Shown here piece by piece: positions 1 through 7,666 of a stretch of 33,029 nt of DNA. The notes under the pieces are model-generated. The model was not told the DNA's origin. It ran no database searches and saw only the letters and a list, made by a program, of their open reading frames with translations. The position numbers and the translations under genes were made by a program. Location of the stretch: the NCBI GenBank assembly GCA_049965775.1, contig JBMFVX010000018.1, positions 1 through 33,029 of the forward strand, written 5' to 3'. The DNA is from JABEVB01 sp049965775. GTDB lineage: Bacteria; Planctomycetota; Phycisphaerae; WQYP01. Within the stretch, counting starts at the first letter, position 1. Every line of letters begins with the position of its first letter.

Positions 1-1
1 G

Positions 2-109
2 GGCGTGGAATCCATTCTGGCTTTGCGCGCCATGTGGATGAGCCAGGACCAACGGTGGGAACGCTACTGGGCCAACCGTCCCTCACTCGGCAGGTGCAGG
101 GCCGCGTAA
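2..109 (+). CDS. C-terminal tail of a transposase (ISKra4-like), cut by the window edge
   Basis: An open frame enters from the left edge and stops at 107-109. The 35 visible residues contain ILALRA, followed about ten residues later by RWERYW and a final RPS. This resembles the extreme C-terminus of ISKra4-family transposases, which end in an 'ILxLRA...W..fW..RP' pattern. A sequence right after the stop (about 108-125, with a GTGTCACGCACCCG core) could be the terminal inverted repeat of the element, but the other end lies outside the window so this cannot be tested here. The family assignment is by remembered pattern over a short stretch and is tentative. Confidence 0.45.
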   Translation, partial: GVESILALRAMWMSQDQRWERYWANRPSLGRCRAA

Positions 110-461
110 AGTGTCACGCACCCGCGTTTTGGCGGTAGCAATAACACTCAAACCGCCGGTAATATGCCCCACCAAACTCCGTCAAAACACACGTACACTT
201 TCTGGCACCAGCCGCATACGTTATTTCGCAATGCTAAAACTTATTTCCGGCGCGTTCGGCGTCAGTGCGGCCAATGATCGTAATTTTTCCGCAGAAATTT
301 ATATTGCATTTACCGATCATTTATGCAGGAATATCGGACGCTTTTGGGTTATACTACCTCCAAGCGAAAGCGCGGCAGGCCTTCGCCGGCGCGCCGAACG
401 AATGAATGTTGCAACCAATGAGCCTTGCGTTCGTGCTAAACAATGAGGTCCGGGTTTTACG
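110..461. other. Intergenic region upstream of the sigma factor gene
   Basis: About 350 bases with no credible gene. The left end may include an IS terminal repeat (about 108-125). A TATACT hexamer near 352-357 could be a -10 element for the downstream sigma factor gene, but no good -35 partner is visible. Open frames here have no recognisable protein character. Confidence 0.4.
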
Positions 462-1022
462 ATGGCAGGCCCAAGACCGGCTATGACCGACTTTGAAACA
501 GCGATCAACGCCAATATGGGCCGCCTTACCGCTTTGGCGCGAGCAATGCTTGGCGCGCAAACCCGTGACTCCAAGCAAGCCGAAGACCTCGTGCAAGACG
601 CTTTGCTGCGGCTGTTCAAGCATCGCGATGAGTACGACTGGTCCGACGGCGGATGGTCGCTTATGGCCAAGGCCGTGGCTCGCAATGTGATAAGTTGCCG
701 ACGGCGTCGAGTGGGCAAATCACTGGATGCCGATGAGGTGCTGCTCGCAACACTCGGGCGAGAGGACGACCCCGCCGAAACGAGCATTGCCCGCGAAACG
801 GGCGATCGCCTCCGCAACCTTATAGAGTCCTTGCCTCCGCCATGGCGGGAAGCCCTGGTTTTGCGGGAGCAACAGGGAATGGGCTATCGTGAAATTGCCC
901 AAACCATGAATGCGTCCGAGTCGCAGGTAAAAACGTGGCTGCACCGAGCACGCGTGCGGTTGACAAAGCTGCACGAGCCGGCAACCGAGTCGTCGGACAG
1001 CGCCGAATTGCCGGATGTTTAA
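462..1022 (+). CDS. ECF-type RNA polymerase sigma factor
   Basis: A 186-residue sigma-70 family factor of the extracytoplasmic-function type, which directs RNA polymerase to a small set of promoters. Region 2 lies at roughly residues 15-85 (QAEDLVQDALLRLF, the usual core-binding helix). Region 4 is at roughly 120-170, with the helix-turn-helix GYREIAQTMNASESQVKTWL followed by HRARVRL. Regions 1 and 3 are absent, as in ECF factors. The start at 462 follows a GAGG at 445-448; an in-frame ATG at 483 is the alternative. The next gene, 54 bases downstream from its preferred start, looks like a membrane-bound anti-sigma factor, and an HtrA-like protein follows. This is the usual layout of an envelope-stress module. 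The stimulus and target promoter are not visible. Confidence 0.93.
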   Translation: MAGPRPAMTDFETAINANMGRLTALARAMLGAQTRDSKQAEDLVQDALLRLFKHRDEYDWSDGGWSLMAKAVARNVISCRRRRVGKSLDADEVLLATLGREDDPAETSIARETGDRLRNLIESLPPPWREALVLREQQGMGYREIAQTMNASESQVKTWLHRARVRLTKLHEPATESSDSAELPDV

Positions 1023-1076
1023 ATACGGTGCTTAACCCCGCGATCCTGATACGTTGGTATAGATAGAAAGTTGGTG

Positions 1077-1655
1077 ATGTTTATGCTTCCTGATCGTAGC
1101 ACCATAGAAGAATATCTCGATGGCGAATTGCCTATGGAGCAAGTCCGCCAATTTGAGGCCATGGTTGCCAACAACCCACCGGCCCAGGACCTCATCGGCC
1201 AAGTGCGAAAGCAGCGGCATGATCGTGAACGTGTTTGGATAAGTTATGAACCGTCTGAGGCCCAAACCGCACGGCTAGTAGACCAGTTTTTACACAAGAT
1301 TCATACCGAAGGCAACGTCCCGGTTACTTCCGCCGACGGCTTGATCATCTCCAGTAAACGCATGTGGTGGCTCAAGCGGGCCGCCGCCATTGCGGCATGC
1401 TTGGCCATGGGAGCTGGCGGCTTCGCTCTGGGCCGATTGGGCTTTGCCACCCAGAGCGCCAGCACAACCACCGCTCCGGGATATACCGTTCGCGTGGAAC
1501 TGCCCAACGGGGAAACCGTCAGTCAAAATTTTCGCAGTTACAGCGATGCCAAAAAGTTTGAGCGTTACGCCCGACAATACGTACAAGAGACGCAAGCAAC
1601 CCCGCCGGGCGGAGACGCCTCTTCGGTATCGCTGGCACAGCAGGGAGAGTTTTAG
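1077..1655 (+). CDS. Putative single-pass anti-sigma factor
   Basis: A protein of 192 residues immediately downstream of the ECF sigma gene. The N-terminal part is soluble and acidic (TIEEYLDGELP, typical of the start of anti-sigma domains, then a helix with FEAMVANNPP). One transmembrane segment follows at about residues 99-117 (AAAIAACLAMGAGGFALGR), then an extracytoplasmic tail of about 70 residues. The zinc-binding HxxxCxxC motif of ZAS anti-sigma factors is absent, so it would be a non-zinc type. Start: TTG, GTG and two ATG codons lie close together; ATG 1077 is chosen for its spacing from AGAAAG. By inference it holds the sigma factor inactive at the membrane. Function rests on position and architecture, not on a strong family match. 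Confidence 0.72.
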   Translation: MFMLPDRSTIEEYLDGELPMEQVRQFEAMVANNPPAQDLIGQVRKQRHDRERVWISYEPSEAQTARLVDQFLHKIHTEGNVPVTSADGLIISSKRMWWLKRAAAIAACLAMGAGGFALGRLGFATQSASTTTAPGYTVRVELPNGETVSQNFRSYSDAKKFERYARQYVQETQATPPGGDASSVSLAQQGEF

Positions 1656-1704
1656 TCCCCGGCAGTGCTTACCACACCGCGGGCAGCTATACTTTTCTTG
1701 AATT

Positions 1705-3228
1705 ATGGTTTTAACAACGGAGCACCTACCAGCACCCATGCCGATGTCGTCAACACAGCAGAGTCTTCACAAGCGACACCCATTGGTCGCCGGCCCGGCA
1801 TGCCTGGCGATTACCATCAGGCAACACTTGGGGTTGGCAATCGCCGCGCTGGTACTGGTGGGTTTTATGTCCGGCATACGCCGCGCCTATGCCGATACGG
1901 TCACGGCCACCACCGCTTCTCCGGCAGGCTCCTCGTCGCTTGCAGCACAGCTCACCGCCGAAACCCGCAAAATTCGGCAAGAGCTATCCAAATCCATGGT
2001 GCTTGTTGTGCCCAATCCAAACCCTGACGACATTTTGCCCGACAACCTGTGCCGCGAGTTTCGCAGCTGGAAAATCAACTTCATACGCCGACATGGCTTC
2101 TTTGCGTCGCATCATCCGCAACACGGCAAGCAGTTTACGACACCGGGTGTTTCAATTGTGCCTCAAAACATTTGGGACCACCAATCGCAGTCGAAGCAAT
2201 CTGGCGAGTCTGACCAAGTTGCCAAACGCCTTGCTGACTTAAGGCATAACCCTCGCGCCGAGCTTTTTCTACTTAAGCGATTTCTAATCACGCTGAATCA
2301 AGAAGACCGTCCCGCTCCCTGGCAAATTTGGCGTGTGGTAAACAATCGCATTGCACTTCTGCAACATGGCCCACGCGAACCCTTGGCGGGAATAGTAGTG
2401 GAAAATCCAGATCGCGTTTTGGTTCTTACCGCTATTGCGGGACCGCAATCTAAACAAACCGTCAAAGTCATTTTGCCGGATGGCCGAAACGTCACCGCCC
2501 GCATCCTAGGGTCTGATTACATTCACAACCTGACCATGCTGAAGCTGCCGACCGAAGCCGCCACCAGCCCCCTGCCGCTATCGCATCAGATGATGCGGGC
2601 CGCGGCCGCACTCGTGGCCGTTCCCATCAAACATCCTCACAATGACTGGATCCTGTTGCCCAATACCCAGAACAGCCGAATGGCCGATTTCGACTCCAGG
2701 GGCAATAGGATGCGACGCACCTTGCCAAGGCGCATTTATGCACCGTTAAATGATCCCGCATTTTTACTTGATTTTTCGGGCCGATTGGTTGGATTTTCCG
2801 GCAATGGAAGACTCGTCAACTTAGCGCACATGCGACGGGGTTTTTTGGCATTTGTACGCACCGGCAACTGGCCCACCGTGAGCTTTGGTATTAAATATAC
2901 CCAAGTGAGCCTGAACGATCCTCTCCGACAGCAATGGCCGGCGCTGGGTAACCAGGGAGCCGTACGGGTGGACAAAGTTCTTAAGAATTCACCCGCACAA
3001 GCGGCCGGCATCAGGCCTGGAGACATTATCACACGTATAGACGGTGTGCCAATTCGCTTTTTCGCTCATGTCATGGACCGCGTAAGCGATAACCCTTCGC
3101 GGGTCCGAATTACCCTGCTTCGCGATGGCCGTCACAAAAAGCTCCTTGCGGATCTTTCGCAGCATCGCCGCCCCCCATCCGCTTATTCACACAATGCCGA
3201 CAGCAGGCCAGACAAGCGTCAGAAATAA
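1705..3228 (+). CDS. HtrA-like PDZ protein with a degenerate protease domain
   Basis: A 507-residue protein with an N-terminal membrane anchor or signal (about residues 40-58), a trypsin-like fold region (about 215-360) and a C-terminal PDZ domain (about 415-490; SPAQAAGIRPGDIITRIDG is the classic PDZ signature). The protease region keeps the HtrA framework (GIVVENPDRVLVLTA, VKVILPDGRNVTARILGSD, LTMLKLP). However, the catalytic histidine segment (normally TNxHV) reads TAIAG, and the catalytic serine segment (normally GNSGGPL) reads LNDPAFLL. It therefore looks proteolytically dead, perhaps a PDZ-based sensor or chaperone in the envelope. It follows the sigma/anti-sigma pair on the same strand by 49 bases. 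ATG 1738 is an alternative start; neither start has a convincing ribosome binding site. Confidence 0.8.
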   Translation: MVLTTEHLPAPMPMSSTQQSLHKRHPLVAGPACLAITIRQHLGLAIAALVLVGFMSGIRRAYADTVTATTASPAGSSSLAAQLTAETRKIRQELSKSMVLVVPNPNPDDILPDNLCREFRSWKINFIRRHGFFASHHPQHGKQFTTPGVSIVPQNIWDHQSQSKQSGESDQVAKRLADLRHNPRAELFLLKRFLITLNQEDRPAPWQIWRVVNNRIALLQHGPREPLAGIVVENPDRVLVLTAIAGPQSKQTVKVILPDGRNVTARILGSDYIHNLTMLKLPTEAATSPLPLSHQMMRAAAALVAVPIKHPHNDWILLPNTQNSRMADFDSRGNRMRRTLPRRIYAPLNDPAFLLDFSGRLVGFSGNGRLVNLAHMRRGFLAFVRTGNWPTVSFGIKYTQVSLNDPLRQQWPALGNQGAVRVDKVLKNSPAQAAGIRPGDIITRIDGVPIRFFAHVMDRVSDNPSRVRITLLRDGRHKKLLADLSQHRRPPSAYSHNADSRPDKRQK

Positions 3229-3249
3229 TAGCCATCATCGTAAGCCCGC

Positions 3250-5136
3250 TCAATGGCTGCTTTCTTCTCCGGGCAGCGTGGTTGTAAAGGGTGAGACACC
3301 CGCGCCTCGCTGCGTGGCGTTTGCCGAGCCATTAAGTAGGTGTCCACTCGGTCGCGGCTTATTAAGCGAAGCAAATAACGCCACCTGATTTTGCGGGGGT
3401 TCCTGCAGCATAAATGTCGCCGGCAACTGTTCAGCCTGACACATGGTGTAAAGCATTTCAATGATCCGCTGATAAGAAGCCGCTATATACTTGGTTCGCG
3501 GGTCGTAATTCGGAGCAAACGGATCAGGAGCTTGCCCCAGGGCGATTAGCACATTCGGCAATGCCGGCCCTGTCGCCAGGACGGTCTGATCACCACTGAT
3601 GCGATCACGATAAATCAGTTGTACCGGCAGGTTCGTTGAAGCTGTCGGTGAGGCCGGAAGGGTTGCTGCGGGCCTGGACGCTATTGCCGCTGCGGCAAAC
3701 GGATAATTTACAGTCAGCGCGCTATGCTGGCTTATATACAAAGCGCCTGCCGGCAGCGATGGCACCGGCCCGATAATGGCAATGCGCGGCACACCCGTTT
3801 GCGTGGCGTATATGAGCGTGCGCCCCGGCGCAGGTACAATATCCAGAAAAAACTTCCCACCCACCGACTGGCTGTACACCGCCCCCGAATGCATATTGAG
3901 TAAAGCCCTATACGCGGCCAAACGAATCGGCAGTTGCTTGGAAGCCAGCAATTTTGTCATATATAACGTAGCCCGAACCGCATCATGGCAGTGCGTTAAT
4001 GCCTGCAGCGATGCAAGCCGAAACGTGCTGCCCTCGTCCAGCGCAGCGCGGCCTAACACGCTGATCGCATCCTCGTCACCCATCATGGCTCCGGCGCGAG
4101 CCGCATAAAACGCCACTGTAGGATCGCTCGAATGATAGTGCAGCCGCAACAGCGGCAAAATTGTCCGGCCCAATTGCTGCAGCGCCACACTTAACTGCCT
4201 ATGCGGGGCCATCGGATCATGCAAAGCTTTCAGCAATACCAGCGCCTGACTGTGCGTAAAGCCCGGTACATCCTGCCGCAAATATAAATGCATCACCAAA
4301 TCAACAAACTCAGCCGGCCGGCTTCGGTACTCCGGCGGTATCTTCAGCGTAATAAGCGTATCGTTTTGCGCTGCCGCCACCGGCGGAAATCCGCCGTAGC
4401 GTTCATTAATCACCCGCTGAATCAGCGCCGCAATGCGATAGGATGGAGCATATAAATCAAGCACCACCGGTTGACTATGGCGCACAATACCGCCCGCCAT
4501 GATCGTGCCGCTGCGAACTATAGCATTTGCCGGCAGCAAGCCTTTGCCGTCAGGCAAAATGGGATCGCAAAATACCGGTCCACGCCCCGCGGCTATCGGA
4601 TGACTGCGATTGCCAAACCGAATATGCACCCGCAGCGGTACCGTCCAGAGCAGCCCATTGCGAATGTCGGTGGTTTGCGTATTGGGTAGTGCCACAACGC
4701 GAAGATCAAAATTGGTCCCCTTGGTGGCCAGCGGCGGAATAACACCCTCCACCAGCACCGCCGCCACCTGGCGCGAACTTAAAATGCGGGCGGGATTATA
4801 TTGCGCCGTCCCCTTGGACAAAAATCCTATCCCATTTTTGACCAATCGGTTCAGCAGCGCGGCACGCACCTCCGGGGGCATTTCACCGCTGCCCGTGCGG
4901 GGCAATCCGGCGATCAGGCCATAACCTCGTACCAAAACAGGGCTGTCAAAGGCCAATGCCGCGAAGTTCTCAATGGTTCCGTTAAGCGCCGGATAACCCT
5001 GATAAACCTTGGCATTTAAATCCTGTGCAGCCACGGGCGGGTTGTTGTGCGCCGGCTTATCGGACGAACAGCCCGCCATACCGGCCGCCAATAAACCTGC
5101 CATCACCAATACGGTACGCTTGCGATTATAAAGCAT
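3250..5136 (-). CDS. FlgI-like domain lipoprotein with HEAT-like repeats
   Basis: A 628-residue exported lipoprotein. The start at 5136 is chosen because AGGAG lies 11 bases upstream and it puts a signal peptide at the N-terminus, with lipobox cysteine 23 (GMAGC). Residues about 60-310 resemble the flagellar P-ring protein FlgI: VRGYGLIAGLPRTGSGE near the front, then the ARILSSRQVAAVLVEGVIPP and FDLRVVALP stretch, matching the FlgI pattern of VGLxGTGD and 'vlPPfa..G..iDv.Vs'. Residues about 320-440 look like helical HEAT-type repeats (YAARAGAMMGDEDAISVLGRAA). The C-terminal 180 residues are not recognised. No flagellar gene is nearby, so a flagellar role is doubtful; a non-flagellar envelope ring or scaffold is a guess. 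It converges on the PDZ gene with a 21-base gap. Confidence 0.75.
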   Translation of the reverse strand: MLYNRKRTVLVMAGLLAAGMAGCSSDKPAHNNPPVAAQDLNAKVYQGYPALNGTIENFAALAFDSPVLVRGYGLIAGLPRTGSGEMPPEVRAALLNRLVKNGIGFLSKGTAQYNPARILSSRQVAAVLVEGVIPPLATKGTNFDLRVVALPNTQTTDIRNGLLWTVPLRVHIRFGNRSHPIAAGRGPVFCDPILPDGKGLLPANAIVRSGTIMAGGIVRHSQPVVLDLYAPSYRIAALIQRVINERYGGFPPVAAAQNDTLITLKIPPEYRSRPAEFVDLVMHLYLRQDVPGFTHSQALVLLKALHDPMAPHRQLSVALQQLGRTILPLLRLHYHSSDPTVAFYAARAGAMMGDEDAISVLGRAALDEGSTFRLASLQALTHCHDAVRATLYMTKLLASKQLPIRLAAYRALLNMHSGAVYSQSVGGKFFLDIVPAPGRTLIYATQTGVPRIAIIGPVPSLPAGALYISQHSALTVNYPFAAAAIASRPAATLPASPTASTNLPVQLIYRDRISGDQTVLATGPALPNVLIALGQAPDPFAPNYDPRTKYIAASYQRIIEMLYTMCQAEQLPATFMLQEPPQNQVALFASLNKPRPSGHLLNGSANATQRGAGVSPFTTTLPGEESSH

Positions 5137-5389
5137 GAGTGGTTTGTCTCCTGCCAGCAGTTGCCAATGATACGCCCTATGCCAAAGCACAAGGCCTAGC
5201 CTGCCGCCGTGCGGTCAAGTTTTTTGATTTTACCGCCAATCTCTCATTTCGTCCCACCTATCCGCCTCACCCCAAGCCCCAAGCGACTTTATATTAAAAT
5301 TATGGTCATTGCCAGAGCTTCATGTTATTATTTGCCTTAGATACTGCGGGGTAAACTGCTAAGCCTTGTTTTTTCAGGAGTACACTGCC

Positions 5390-5611
5390 ATGCTCAAAAG
5401 AGCCTTCTGGGTCGGTGCGTTTCTCTTATCCGGCTGTTTGGCCGGTTGCCATCAGCAAGGCCAGAGTGCCGCTTACAATCCCAAATACGACGGCCTTAGC
5501 GGCCAGACCATTCCGCCCGTCAATCTAAGTATCCTCAAAGACCAGGCGGAGTTGGCCAGCAAGTATGCCGTTAACGCTTCCAGCAGCAGTTCCACCGGCG
5601 CAAGCCAATAG
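5390..5611 (+). CDS. Small lipoprotein
   Basis: A 73-residue protein with a charged N-terminus (MLKRAF), a short hydrophobic core and a textbook lipobox LAGC with the cysteine at residue 19. The mature part is about 55 residues, hydrophilic, and ends in a serine-rich tail (SSSSSTG). The start at 5390 is set by AGGAG nine bases upstream. A longer in-frame start at 5366 would put extra residues before the signal peptide and is less likely. The next gene starts six bases after the stop, suggesting co-transcription and translational coupling. No family is recognised. Confidence 0.75.
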   Translation: MLKRAFWVGAFLLSGCLAGCHQQGQSAAYNPKYDGLSGQTIPPVNLSILKDQAELASKYAVNASSSSSTGASQ

Positions 5612-5617
5612 CCGCGC

Positions 5618-6280
5618 ATGGTTACGTTACCAGTCAACGTTGCGTCTTCCCACAGCATGCTCACTGATGTGCTGCTGGCCATTCGCCTGCCAAGCTCTTT
5701 TCCGCAGAGCCTTGCCCGCCTGCTGTTTGAAAATCATTGGTTGTTCTGGGGAGGCGTGTTCATAGCCGCGGCCGCGGTCACCTGGCGCGGCATGACCAAT
5801 GCCAACGGCAGAATGCGCAACGTCGGTGCCCTTGCCCTGCTCGCCGTTTTTTTCTGGGTGCTTCTGACCCTTTTGGTTCAAACCCCGCGCGAACGCCTCA
5901 TCGCCTGCCACGAAACGCTCGTCGAGGCTGCTCAACAAAAGCAAGCTGGCCGCATCATGCGCGAACTCTCGCCTGACGTGCGCTTCGGCCGTTGGACCTT
6001 TTCAGACATTCAACGCACGCTGGCCCAGAGGCTCGCCGACATCAACATCACCCACAATTATATTCGTCTGCTGAAGGTGCACATTACAGGCCAAACCGCG
6101 GTATCCGACATGAACGTCTGGACTGACACACGCAATTTCGGCGGACCGATCATTTCCTACTGGCGCTTTCAATGGAAAGATCAACCCGCCCCCGGCGACT
6201 GGCGCATTACGCAAATACAGTTGCTGCGAATTAACAACACACCCATGCCGCCTGGCTCGGTTCTGCCATCGCCGCATTAA
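5618..6280 (+). CDS. Two-TM membrane protein with a C-terminal soluble domain, unknown function
   Basis: A 220-residue protein with two hydrophobic helices (about residues 42-57, GGVFIAAAAVTW, and about 68-88, VGALALLAVFFWVLLTLLV). An extracytoplasmic or cytoplasmic domain of about 130 residues follows. This domain (CHETLVEAAQQKQAGRIM through WRITQIQLLRI) has the length and the helix-then-strands feel of an NTF2/SnoaL-like fold, a common domain in planctomycete hypothetical proteins, but no diagnostic motif is seen. It lies six bases after the small lipoprotein gene and is probably co-transcribed with it. ATG 5657 is an alternative start. Function unknown. Confidence 0.7.
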   Translation: MVTLPVNVASSHSMLTDVLLAIRLPSSFPQSLARLLFENHWLFWGGVFIAAAAVTWRGMTNANGRMRNVGALALLAVFFWVLLTLLVQTPRERLIACHETLVEAAQQKQAGRIMRELSPDVRFGRWTFSDIQRTLAQRLADINITHNYIRLLKVHITGQTAVSDMNVWTDTRNFGGPIISYWRFQWKDQPAPGDWRITQIQLLRINNTPMPPGSVLPSPH

Positions 6281-6399
6281 CAGCCCATGCAAGAGCACGA
6301 CCGGCATATGCGTTACCACACAAAAGTTGACGCGATTATTTTCCCGGGCGCCATCGTGCAGATTATCATCAGGGCTTAACAATTATCACTGCATCACCA

Positions 6400-7491
6400 T
6401 CAGTCATTAAACAGAAAGTGCGCCACATCTCCATCCTGAAAAACATACGATTTACCCTCGGATCGCAGCTTGCCCGCCGCCCGAATCGCCTGCTCCGACT
6501 TGAATTGCAGCAGGTCGCCCACCGAGTAAACTTCAGCGCGGATAAAACCTTTTTCAAAATCGCTGTGTATGACGCCCGCCGCCTGCGGCGCCGTCGCGCC
6601 CACCGGAATCGTCCATGCCCGTATTTCCTTGGGGCCGGCCGTAAAGTAGCTCTGCAGCCCCAGCAACTTATACGCCTCGCGGGCAACCGTAGCCAATGCC
6701 GGCTCAGACATGCCTAAATCGGCCAGCATCGCCTTACAGTCCTCAGCAGACAGCTCCGCGAGTTCCGATTCCAGCTTCGCACACACCGGCACGACTGTGC
6801 TGCCCTCCCGCTCGGCACGCTGCCGAACCACTTGCACCAGCGGCCCCTGGCCATGCAGGTCCGCCTCATCAACATTGGCGATGTACAGCACCTTTTTAGA
6901 GGTCATCAAGCCCGTCGTTTGAATAATGCGGCGCTCATCGGGCTTAAAATCGCCCAAAGCGCGAACCGGCTGCCCCTTCTGCAATCCGGCGAGAATGGTG
7001 GTAAGCAGTTCCACTGCGGCAACAGCTTCCTTGTCGCCGCCGCGGGCATTTTTCCGCTGCTTGTCGAGGTTGCGCTCCACCGTTTCTAGATCCGCGTAGA
7101 TCAGTTCGGTGTCTATGGTGTCCATGTCGCGCAAGGGGTCTGGCGCTCCGTCAACATGCACCACATCCGCATCGTTAAAACACCGCACCAAATGCAGCAG
7201 TGCATCCACCTCCCTGATGTGCGACAAAAATTTGTTCCCCAAACCCTCTCCTTTGCTCGCCCCCCGCACTATGCCCGCTATATCCACAACCTTCAGCAGG
7301 GCGGGCACAAGCTTTTCCGTCGGCATCAGCGATCGGATCTGTTCCAAACGCTCATCAGGCACGCTTACCACGCCGACATTTGGTTCGATGGTGGCAAACG
7401 GATAATTAGCCGCCAATGCCCCGGCATTGGTCAGTGCGTTAAACAAGGTTGATTTACCCACATTAGGCAGGCCGACAATTCCAACTTCCAT
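6400..7491 (-). CDS. ychF: Ribosome-binding GTPase/ATPase YchF (Obg family)
   Basis: A 363-residue protein, the normal YchF/OLA1 length. The P-loop GLPNVGKST is at residues 7-15, followed by switch and G3 elements (VVDIAGIVRGASKGEGLGNKFL). The usual NKxD motif is replaced by NVDE, the hallmark that makes YchF prefer ATP over GTP. A C-terminal TGS domain (from about residue 280; the YFTAGPKEIRAWTI motif) ends in the conserved DGDVAHFLFN. YchF binds ribosomes and is linked to translation fidelity and oxidative stress responses. The start at 7491 begins MEVGIVGLP, as in homologues, and has AAGGA nine bases upstream; a longer frame to 7527 is rejected. It stands 175 bases downstream of the aldehyde dehydrogenase gene. 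Confidence 0.98.
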   Translation of the reverse strand: MEVGIVGLPNVGKSTLFNALTNAGALAANYPFATIEPNVGVVSVPDERLEQIRSLMPTEKLVPALLKVVDIAGIVRGASKGEGLGNKFLSHIREVDALLHLVRCFNDADVVHVDGAPDPLRDMDTIDTELIYADLETVERNLDKQRKNARGGDKEAVAAVELLTTILAGLQKGQPVRALGDFKPDERRIIQTTGLMTSKKVLYIANVDEADLHGQGPLVQVVRQRAEREGSTVVPVCAKLESELAELSAEDCKAMLADLGMSEPALATVAREAYKLLGLQSYFTAGPKEIRAWTIPVGATAPQAAGVIHSDFEKGFIRAEVYSVGDLLQFKSEQAIRAAGKLRSEGKSYVFQDGDVAHFLFND

Positions 7492-7666
7492 CAGAAGGCA
7501 TCCTTCAAAAACAGCGGAGTTTCCCACGTGGCCGGGTTGGCCAATTGTGTGAAAACGAAGAGATTACACGAACTTGGGCCTCTTTCCCAGCGAAGCAGGC
7601 GAGCTTACAGCCATATTGCTGCATTTCTGCGGCATGTGTCCACACTGCCGCCGCAGCCCATCGCCG

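Noticed and set aside
317..817. 166-codon minus-strand frame over the sigma factor gene
   Set aside because: Composition is Ser/Arg-rich and it overlaps the recognisable ECF sigma gene.
3250..5136. Annotating the FlgI-like protein as flgI
   Set aside because: Lipoprotein signal, double length, added repeats and no flagellar neighbours argue against the flagellar P-ring protein itself.
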